7,687 nucleotides of DNA, taken from assembly GCA_046758845.1 (NCBI GenBank), contig JBHIBA010000225.1, forward strand, positions 1 to 7,687, read 5' to 3'. Positions 1 through 5,649 of this stretch are shown here, piece by piece; the first letter of the stretch is position 1; each line of letters starts with the position of its first letter. This DNA is from JBHIBA01 sp046758845 (GTDB taxonomy: Bacteria; UBA8248; JACPRG01; G963555815). The notes under the pieces were generated by a model. The model was given only the letters and a program-made list of their open reading frames with translations, searched no databases and was not told the DNA's origin. Made by a program: the position numbers and the translations under genes.

Positions 1-671
1 TCGCCGAGATCGTGAAGGAGACGATTCGCCGCTCAGGCGTGCGAGACGTCTATATCCGGATCGTCGTCTCGCGCGGACCCGGCTATCCCGTCCTGGACCC
101 GCGAGTTACGAAACGTCCCACCCTCGCCGTCTTGTTGCACGACCCGACGCCCCCGGCCGAGACGGCCTCGACCTATGACCCCCGCGGCAGGGGCCTGCGA
201 ATGAAGACGGCGGGCGTGCGGAAGGTGCCCCCCGAGTCCTTCGAGCCGCGGGTAAAATGCCTAAACTACCTGAACAACGTCCTGGCGCGCATCGAGGCGA
301 TCGAATCTGGCTGTGACGAGGCGCTTTTGCTCGACGCGCGGGGGTTCGTGGCGGAGGCGCCGGGGGAGAATATTTTCGTCGTCAAGGAGGGCGCGCTCAA
401 GACCCCCCGCGCCACGCACGTCCTGGACGGCATTACGAGGCGGACCGTTTTGGAGATCGCCGCCCGCGAAAGGCTCCCGGCTGTTGAGACCGACCTCAGC
501 CTCTATGACATGTACACAGCGGACGAGGCCTTCCTGACCTCTTCGTTCAGCCGCGTGCACGGCGTTGCGGAGGTGGACGGCCGCCCGATTGCCTGCCCGG
601 GGCCGATTACCCTCCAGATTCGGGGCCATATCGCCGAGCTGGAGCGAACGGAGGGCGAACCCGTTGACTGA
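1..671 (+). CDS. Class IV PLP aminotransferase, branched-chain type, 5'-truncated by window edge
   Basis: This is a fold-type IV pyridoxal-phosphate aminotransferase, most like branched-chain amino acid aminotransferases, which reversibly move the amino group between Leu/Ile/Val and 2-oxoglutarate in the cytosol. The frame is open to the first base (…A-E-I before a GTG at 12), so the start lies upstream. Compared with E. coli IlvE (catalytic Lys159), about 75 residues are missing. Numbered from the GTG, the family marks are the catalytic lysine K82 in VKCLNYLNN, EAPGENIF at 115-122 with the conserved Glu next to the cofactor, LDGITRRTVLEIA at 138-150, and GPITLQI near 197-203. The loop usually written TGTAAE or TSTxxE, which touches the substrate carboxylate, reads TSSFSRV (176-182) here. 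A D-amino acid or other class IV transaminase is therefore possible, and I give no gene symbol. A class III aminotransferase follows after 75 bases on the same strand. Family assignment is secure; substrate is not. Confidence 0.88.
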   Translation, partial: AEIVKETIRRSGVRDVYIRIVVSRGPGYPVLDPRVTKRPTLAVLLHDPTPPAETASTYDPRGRGLRMKTAGVRKVPPESFEPRVKCLNYLNNVLARIEAIESGCDEALLLDARGFVAEAPGENIFVVKEGALKTPRATHVLDGITRRTVLEIAARERLPAVETDLSLYDMYTADEAFLTSSFSRVHGVAEVDGRPIACPGPITLQIRGHIAELERTEGEPVD

Positions 672-732
672 CGCCCGGCCGCAATTGCGCCTGGATGAAA
701 GCCTGAAGGAAATGTCCCCTCACCGGTATGCT

Positions 733-737
733 GGAGG
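733..737 (+). promoter_or_regulatory. Ribosome binding site of the class III aminotransferase
   Basis: GGAGG lies nine bases before the ATG at 747. It supports that start over later in-frame methionines. Confidence 0.6.
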
Positions 738-746
738 CGACCCTCA

Positions 747-2117
747 ATGACGAGAACGGCGAAGGATTTGGACCTGGCCCACCGGAGGCATCTCTGGACG
801 CCCTACATCCAGATGGAAACCATAAGGGAGCACGGTCCGCTGATCTTCGAAAGGGCAGAAGGGTGCTACCTGTACGACATCTCAGGGAAGAAATACCTCG
901 ACGCCCACGCGAGCCTCTGGCTGGTCAATATCGGGTTCGGCCGGCAGGAAGTGGCCGACGCCGCCTATGCCCAGATGAAAAAGATGGCGTACTTCAGCAT
1001 GTTCATGGGCTATTCCAACCCTCCGGCCATCGAGCTGGCCGAAAGGCTCAGAGAGCTGACCGAGCCCGAGGGGATGGGAAAGGTCTTCTATTCGGACAGC
1101 GGTTCGGAGGCCGTCGAGACCGCGTTGAAGATGGCGCGCCAGTATTGGAGAAACCTCGGCAAGGACAGGAAGTACAAGTTCATCGCGCGGCGAAACGGCT
1201 ATCACGGCGTCACGATGGGCGCTCTCTCGGCCACCGGCATCACGGCCAACCGCCGGATGTTCGAACCCCTGCTGCCCGGCTTCCGTCATATTTCCGAGCC
1301 CAACTGTTATCGGAACGATTTCGGTGAGGGCCTCACCGAGGAGGAGGTCTCCGAGGCCGCTTCCGACGCTCTGCGCAAGGCCATCGAGTTCGAGAGCCCC
1401 GACACGGTGGCCGCCTTCATCGCCGAGCCCGTGCAAGGGGCGGGCGGCGTCATCGTCCCGCCCGAGAGCTACCTGCGCAAGTGCCGGCAAATCTGCACGG
1501 AGAATGACGTCCTCTTCATCGCCGATGAGGTCATCACCGGCTTCGGACGCACGGGGACCTGGTTCGGGTCCAGGACCTACGGCATCCAGCCGGACATCAT
1601 GTGCTTCGCCAAAGGGATCACCAGCGGATACATCCCCATGGGAGCCACGCTTTGCACCGATGAAGTGTATCAGGCGTTTTTGGGCACGCCCGGTGACGGC
1701 AAGGAGTTCCGCCACGGCAATACGTATACCGGCCACGCGGTGGCCGCGGCGGCGGCGCTGGCGAATTTGGCCATCATCGAGCGGGAGGATTTACCCGGGA
1801 ACGCCAAGAGGGTCGGGGCGCACTTCTTGAAACGCCTGGGCGAACTCGATAAGTATCCCATTGTGGGGGATGTCCGCGGCGTTGGCCTGATGGCCCGGGT
1901 GGAGCTGGTCCAGGACAAGGCGGCCAAGAAACCCTTTGACAAACCGGGGGCGGTTGGGGGGAAGGTGCAAAAACGGGCGGAGGAATTGGGAGTCATCTTC
2001 CGGAACGTCAATGACGTCTTGTTGTTGTCACCTCCTCTCATTGTGACGGCCGAACAGGCGGACGTCATCGCGGACACCGTCGACCAAGTCATCGGTGAGG
2101 TCGTCAAGACCCTTTAG
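747..2117 (+). CDS. Class III omega-amino acid/amine aminotransferase
   Basis: This is a PLP-dependent class III (fold type I) aminotransferase of 456 residues, the usual length for beta-alanine:pyruvate, taurine:pyruvate and related omega-transaminases. These enzymes move a terminal amino group to pyruvate or another keto acid in the cytosol. Visible marks in order are HLWTPYIQM (15-23), YSDSGSEAVETALKMAR (115-131) for the PLP phosphate, YHG (152-154) stacking on the cofactor, AEPVQGAGGVIVPP (226-239), DEVITGFGRTG (260-270) with D260 pairing the pyridine nitrogen, and FAKGITSGYIPMGA (287-300) with K289 as the expected Schiff-base lysine. GNTYTGHAVA (324-333) follows. R419 in GVIFRN sits where omega-transaminases often carry a substrate-carboxylate arginine; I infer this by position only. 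The ATG is chosen from the GGAGG nine bases upstream. It follows a class IV aminotransferase at 75 bases and is probably co-transcribed. Fold and reaction class are secure; the amino donor is not determined. Confidence 0.93.
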   Translation: MTRTAKDLDLAHRRHLWTPYIQMETIREHGPLIFERAEGCYLYDISGKKYLDAHASLWLVNIGFGRQEVADAAYAQMKKMAYFSMFMGYSNPPAIELAERLRELTEPEGMGKVFYSDSGSEAVETALKMARQYWRNLGKDRKYKFIARRNGYHGVTMGALSATGITANRRMFEPLLPGFRHISEPNCYRNDFGEGLTEEEVSEAASDALRKAIEFESPDTVAAFIAEPVQGAGGVIVPPESYLRKCRQICTENDVLFIADEVITGFGRTGTWFGSRTYGIQPDIMCFAKGITSGYIPMGATLCTDEVYQAFLGTPGDGKEFRHGNTYTGHAVAAAAALANLAIIEREDLPGNAKRVGAHFLKRLGELDKYPIVGDVRGVGLMARVELVQDKAAKKPFDKPGAVGGKVQKRAEELGVIFRNVNDVLLLSPPLIVTAEQADVIADTVDQVIGEVVKTL

Positions 2118-2383
2118 TCCGGGCTTTCAAAGTGGTGCGAATCTTTTAAAGCGATTTATAAGAAAAGCAATCTAATCACTTGATATTTGATTCATTATGA
2201 TAATTGAGTGTTCTTAACGTATTACATCCGGTCTTCCCTTGCCACAGGACCGCGACTCCGCTGTTCGGGCAGTGGGGGAAAGGGGTGAGATCGTCTCTCA
2301 GCAGATAGACTTCCCGTGGAAGGGGCAAGCGAAGTTGGGGAAACGGCGTACGGGATGGATGCACTGAATCGTTTCACTGCCAC

Positions 2384-2403
2384 AGGGCCCCGAAAGGTGC
2401 CCT
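2384..2403 (+). other. Small hairpin with GNRA tetraloop
   Basis: AGGGC pairs with GCCCT, then one C-T mismatch, then CC pairs with GG around a GAAA loop. That gives seven base pairs in 20 nt. No T-run follows, so it is not a classical terminator. It lies just before the TATAAT at 2422 and would fit a small leader or 3'-end structure. It could also be chance. Confidence 0.25.
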
Positions 2404-2421
2404 CAGCCAGGGGAGAAGGGG

Positions 2422-2427
2422 TATAAT
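2422..2427 (+). promoter_or_regulatory. Possible -10 box upstream of the TPR gene
   Basis: A perfect TATAAT lies 126 bases before the ATG at 2554, inside GGGGT-ATAATAATC-ACCCC, a 5-bp inverted repeat (2417-2435). I see no good TTGACA-like -35 at 16-18 bases and no TGn extension. It is a candidate only, but it is the best match in the gap. Confidence 0.3.
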
Positions 2428-2553
2428 AATCACCCCAACGACTCCGAGGGTCGGCGTGCCACCGTCAAGAGTGAATATGAAAAATTCCGGTCAGCTAGGA
2501 CCCCTCTATCTGTCCTGAGCGGCCCCCGGGTCTCTCCCAAGAAGAGTGACGCC

Positions 2554-4339
2554 ATGGGCCTTGTTCGAAAGAGCCTTGTAGCCCTCCTCCTCGACCCAGC
2601 TCTGTCCGTCGGCGGGTCCTGCGCAACTACGCCAGTGCCTCGAGCCCGGGGAACTCCGGTTGAGGCGAATTTTCTCCACGCCGAAGAGTCTCCCCTCCTT
2701 GAGGCCGGCCGGTATCCGGGGGCGTGCGCCCCCTTTGCGCAGCCCTCTCTGGCCATCCGCGAGAAAGCCCTTGGAACCTGAGCATCCCAACGGGGCGCCA
2801 AGCCTCAGCGAGCGTGCCGAACTCTACCGGGATCAGGGCCGCTACGGAGAGGCGGAGCCTCTTTTCCGGCGCGCGCTCGAAATCTTGGAGCAAGCCCTGG
2901 GGCCCGAGCATCCCGACGTGGCCACAAGCCTTAATGACCTGGCCGAGCTCTGCCACGCCCAGGGCCGCTATGAAGAGGCGGAGCCCCTCTTTTGGCGCGC
3001 GCTCGAGATCTCGGAAAAGGCCCTGGGGCCCGAGCATCCCGAAGTAGCCGTCAGCCTCAACAACCTGGCCTTGCTCTACGAGGCCCAGAGCCGGTACGGA
3101 GAGGCCGAACCCCTCCACCGCCAGGCGCTGGCCATCCGGGAGAAGGCCCTGGGACCTGAGGACCCCGATGTAGCCGTAAGCCTGAACAACCTCGCCCAGC
3201 TCCAACAGGCGCAGAGTCCCCACGGGGAGGCCGAGCCCCTCTTCCGGAGGGCGCTGATGATCCTTGAGAAAACGCTGGGGCCTGAGCATCCGCATGTGGC
3301 CGCGACTCTCAACAATTTGGCCGCGATGTATGAGGCGCAGGGGCGATACGAGGAGGCCGAGCCGCTCTTTCGGCGCTCCCTGGCCATCGTGGAGAAAGCC
3401 CTGGGTCCCGATCATCCCGACGTGGCCATGACCCTCAACAACCTGGCTTCGATGCACCAGGGGCAGGGCCGCCACGAGGAGGCCGAGCCGCTCTTTCGGC
3501 GCTCGCTGGCCGTCGCGCAGAAAACCCTGGGTCCTGATCATCCCGACGTGGCCATGACCCTCAATAACCTGGCCGCCATGTACGAGGCTCAGGGTCGCTA
3601 TGCGGAGGCCCACTCGGACTTTCGGAGGGCGCTGACCATCCTGGAGAAGGCCCTCGGCCCGGACCATCCCCATGTGGCGACAAGCCTTGGCAACCTGGCC
3701 GCGATATGCGAGGCCCAGGGCCACTACGCGGAGGCTGAGCCGCTGTTCCGGCGCTCCCTGGCCATTTGGGAAAAGTCCCTCGGACCCGAACACCCCGATT
3801 TGGCTCAAAGCCTCTACAACCTGGCCTCTCTCTATCAGTCTCAAGGGTACTACGCGGAGGCCGATCCGCTGTTCCGGCGCTCCCTGGCCATCGTGGAGAA
3901 AGCCCTTGGGCCCGAGCATCCCAACGTGGCCCGAAGCCTCCACAACCTGGCCTTGCTGTACGAGGCCCAGGGCCGCCAGGCAGAGGCCCAGGGCCGCTAC
4001 ACGGAGGCCCAAGGCCGATACGGGGAGGCCGAGCCGCTCCTTCGCCGCTCCTTGACCATCGTGGAGAAAGCTCTCGGGCCCGAGCATCCCGACGTGGCCA
4101 AGGGCCTTTGCAATCTCGCCGCGCTGTATTACGCCCAGGGCCGCTACACCATGGCCGAGCCTCTCTTGGGGAGGGCAGTGGCCATTTTCGACAAAAGGGT
4201 CGGCCCGGACCACCCGAACATCGTTGAGACGCTTCACGACCTGGCTAAGCTCTACGGGAAACTCGGAAAAGAGGAAAAGTCCGCCGCGCTCTCGGCCCGG
4301 GCGAAGGCGATGTGGGAAAGGCTGGGCGGGCGTGGATGA
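2554..4339 (+). CDS. Kinesin-light-chain-type TPR protein with lipoprotein-like leader, broken by a one-base frameshift
   Basis: This is a protein of about twelve tandem 42-residue TPR repeats with the consensus LNNLAxLYEAQGRYxEAEPLF, then RRSLAIxEKALGPEHPDVA. Such repeats form a helical scaffold for protein binding; the partner is unknown. The repeat array is open from a TTG at 2660 to 4339, but its first ~40 residues there do not look like protein. The frame starting at ATG 2554 instead reads a short hydrophobic leader (SLVALLLDPALSVGGSC, possible lipidated C23), a linker, and then a degenerate repeat ending SLAIREKALG. It stops at 2779, exactly where the array in the other frame continues PEHPN. 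Dropping one A at 2775/2776 joins them into about 594 residues. The last repeat (from 4220) is a diverged capping repeat ending in WERLGGRG. Repeat 10 carries a 14-residue insertion. The lipobox is imperfect (GGSC, no Leu at -3), and the ribosome binding site before 2554 is weak. It may be a real pseudogene, a sequencing error, or a gene truly starting at 2660. The first two seem much likelier. Confidence 0.8.
2771..2781 (+). other. Frameshift site in the TPR gene
   Basis: The bases read ttggaacctga. The same position in other repeats reads ctgggacctga (near 3148) or cttgggcccga (near 3904), both one base shorter before GAG-CAT or GAG-GAC. The extra A puts TGA (2779-2781) in frame with the leader, while the array continues in the +1 frame. 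There is no slippery heptamer or obvious downstream pseudoknot, so a simple insertion is more likely than programmed frameshifting. Confidence 0.75.
2792..4219 (+). repeat. Tandem array of 126-bp TPR-coding units
   Basis: Eleven units follow each other without gaps, starting at 2792, 2918, 3044, 3170, 3296, 3422, 3548, 3674, 3800, 3926 (168 bases, enlarged) and 4094. Each begins at the codons for VAxSL or a variant (GAPSL in unit 1) and ends at GPEHPD or GPDHPD. A diverged twelfth unit runs from 4220 to the stop. Units 5 and 6 are nearly identical over long stretches, which indicates a recent tandem duplication. Long out-of-frame and antisense open frames across this block are by-products of the repetition and GC content. 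Confidence 0.92.
3962..4024 (+). repeat. Three tandem 21-bp units inside TPR repeat 10
   Basis: Three consecutive 21-bp copies each begin GAGGCCCA(G/A)GGCCG at 3962, 3983 and 4004, and a partial GAGGCC follows at 4025. They encode AQGRQAE, AQGRYTE and AQGRYGE in succession. This adds 14 residues to helix A and the turn of one TPR without breaking the frame, and it is a typical slippage expansion. Confidence 0.9.
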
Positions 4340-4674
4340 CGAACGGGGGGAGGCGGGGACGAGCATCGAGGCGGTTTTCCTGTTTGGCGCTGAATTTCTC
4401 CGCTGAACGGTAGACTTGATGAAGCGCTTCACCAGGGGCGTTTTCGTGGCCGGGAGGCGATAATGCTCAAAACGACGGGGAGAACGCCGTCCCGGCCGAC
4501 ATCCCCCGCTATCCCGGAACTCCCAGCCCGCCGGGCAGTCTTCTTCCCTTCCTCCATGACCGCTATGTGGAGCTGGCGGCAACGACCGGAGAAACCCCGC
4601 CCTTTATCCCGGCGGCCGGATTCCGTGTAGTTGTAAAAGCGGCCTTCCGGTTCCCTGAAGACTCGAGCTGCGGG
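4340..4674. other. Gene-free region between convergent TPR and SDR genes
   Basis: I see no gene in these 335 bases. They separate two convergent genes, so transcription ends are expected here. Visible structures are the 12-bp palindrome TGAAGCGCTTCA (4420-4431), an 8-bp inverted repeat GGCCGGGA/TCCCGGCC (4448-4455 with 4490-4497), GCCCG-C-CGGGC (4526-4536) followed by a T/C-rich stretch, and CCGCC-N9-GGCGG (4597-4615). None has the stem plus T-run of a clear intrinsic terminator. Confidence 0.5.
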
Positions 4675-5421
4675 TCATTGAAGAACGGCCCCGCCGTTGA
4701 CGAGGATCGTCTGTCCGGCGATGAAGTCGGCGTCCGATGAGAGAAGAAAGATGATCGAGCCGAGAACGTCCTCGGGCGCCTCCCGGCGCTGAATGATCCG
4801 CGATTTTTGGATCATGAGGTCGTGTTCCGGCCGCTCGCGGTTATCCTTCTCGTGGGGAATGTAGTCGGGGGCGACGGCGTTGACGTTGATGCCGTGTTTG
4901 CCGCATTCCCGGGCGAGGGCGCGCGTGAATCCCACGACGCCCGCCTTTGAAGTGACGTAGTGTAAGAGACCCTCCGTGCCTTTGTAGACGGTGTTGGACG
5001 CGATGTTGAGGATGCGGCCGTAGCCTTGTTCCTTCATGGAGGGAAAGACGGCCTTGCAGCAATTAAAAAGTCCTTTCAAATTCACGGCCATCAGGCGGTC
5101 CCATTCTTCCCCTGAGATCTCGTAGAAGGGTTTCTGGGAGAGGTCGTGATAGAGGGCCGCGTTGTTGAGGAGACCATCGATCCTCCCGAATTTTTCCCTT
5201 GTGACTTCGGCCATCCGGCGGGTCGCCTCTTCGCCGGTGACGTCCACGCTAAGGGGCAAAGCTTCCCCGCCGTTGGCCTCGATCTCCCCGACGGTCTTCG
5301 CGGAATCGAGGATGTCGGCGGCCACGACTTTCGCGCCTTCGCGGGCGAGGCCGATGGCGTAGACGCTGCCGATGTTCCGGGCCGCGCCCGTGACGATCAC
5401 GACTTTGTCTTTCAATCTCAT
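4675..5421 (-). CDS. Short-chain dehydrogenase/reductase (SDR), classical NAD type
   Basis: This is a classical SDR oxidoreductase of 248 residues, the family's normal size, with a Rossmann fold. It oxidises an alcohol or reduces a ketone or semialdehyde in the cytosol. Visible marks are the nucleotide-binding TGAARNIG (11-18; the middle Gly of TGxxxGxG is Asn), D36 at the end of strand 2 (favouring NAD over NADP), VDV (59-61), NNAA (86-89), the structural N114, and catalytic S142, Y155 and K159 (YVTSK). The usual NAVAPGxI reads NAVAPDYI (181-188), and a charged loop follows (HEKDNRERPEHD). The C-terminus has the common GQTILVNGGAVLQ. The frame stays open upstream to 5511, but I start at 5421 because that gives the canonical RLKDKVVIVTG opening behind GGAGGG on the minus strand. 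It is divergent from the amidohydrolase at 5650 and may serve the same pathway. Substrate unknown. Confidence 0.93.
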   Translation of the reverse strand: MRLKDKVVIVTGAARNIGSVYAIGLAREGAKVVAADILDSAKTVGEIEANGGEALPLSVDVTGEEATRRMAEVTREKFGRIDGLLNNAALYHDLSQKPFYEISGEEWDRLMAVNLKGLFNCCKAVFPSMKEQGYGRILNIASNTVYKGTEGLLHYVTSKAGVVGFTRALARECGKHGINVNAVAPDYIPHEKDNRERPEHDLMIQKSRIIQRREAPEDVLGSIIFLLSSDADFIAGQTILVNGGAVLQ

Positions 5422-5514
5422 GTGGGCTTCTCCCTCCTCGTTCCGACGGTTTTGGGCGATGAGCCAGCGGACCGCTCTTAGTCCGAAAGCCTTTTGAGGA
5501 ATCGCTTCCAATTT

Positions 5515-5520
5515 ATTATA
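5515..5520 (-). promoter_or_regulatory. Possible -10 box for the SDR gene in the divergent control region
   Basis: The minus strand reads TATAAT here, 94 bases before the SDR ATG. No good -35 is visible at 16-18 bases. Just upstream on that strand lie two GAGGCC copies on the + strand (5532-5537 and 5543-5548), 11 bases apart. They overlap the inverted repeat AGGCC-N7-GGCCT (5533-5549), a plausible but unproven operator. On the + strand, TTGAGG (5494-5499) and TTATAG (5516-5521) are 16 bases apart and could weakly serve the amidohydrolase. Confidence 0.3.
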
Positions 5521-5649
5521 GACTTGGCTGAGAGGCCAGATGGAGGCCTGAAGTCCGAGAATCTTTTCTCATCTGTCCGGGCTCCATGGCTCGCCGACCC
5601 GGAAACCTCGGAACTCGAGTGGGTGAGAGAATGAAACGGGGGTCGCAAC

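Larger units (their letters stand above)
2118..2553. other. Intergenic region with AT-rich island and small inverted repeats
   Basis: These 436 bases hold no convincing gene. About 2125-2220 is clearly AT-richer than its surroundings and contains the stem CACTTGAT (2177-2184)/ATTGAGTG (2203-2210), with two G-U pairs. Further on are TGAGA-TCGTC-TCTCA (2286-2300), CTTCC-CGT-GGAAG (2310-2322), an 11-base inverted repeat with one mismatch (2233-2243 with 2324-2334), and a 20-base hairpin with a GAAA tetraloop (2384-2403). The nine-base word TGCCACAGG occurs at 2240-2248 and 2378-2386. A 62-codon minus-strand frame (2176-2364) exists but has no ribosome binding site or family resemblance that I recognise. 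The region probably holds the end of the transaminase transcript and the leader of the TPR gene. Confidence 0.5.

Noticed and set aside
882..1736. A 284-codon minus-strand frame inside the class III aminotransferase
   Set aside because: It is antisense to a gene with all its catalytic motifs, and the translation is a typical GC-rich shadow.
2176..2364. A 62-codon minus-strand frame in the intergenic region
   Set aside because: It has no ribosome binding site, no recognisable domain and an AT-rich tail. It is better read as non-coding.
2225..2435. Cobalamin-riboswitch-like words (GGGAAAGGGGTGAGA, GCCACAG, GCCAGG)
   Set aside because: The words fall partly in the right order, but the core CCGCAACTGT and the full B12 box (GCCAGGAGACCTGCC) are missing, and the downstream gene has no link to cobalamin.
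2771..2781. Programmed ribosomal frameshifting in the TPR gene
   Set aside because: I see no slippery heptamer, internal Shine-Dalgarno-like stimulator or convincing downstream pseudoknot. A plain one-base insertion explains the data.
2627..4582. A 651-codon open frame on the minus strand across the TPR array
   Set aside because: It is antisense to an unmistakable TPR protein. Its own periodicity only mirrors the 126-bp DNA units, and it has no family resemblance. GC-rich repeats with a favourable period lack stops in other frames.
5422..5511. N-terminal extension of the SDR by 30 codons
   Set aside because: SDRs of this type begin a few residues before the VTG motif, and the ATG at 5421 has GGAGGG upstream. 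The extension would also cover the likely promoter.
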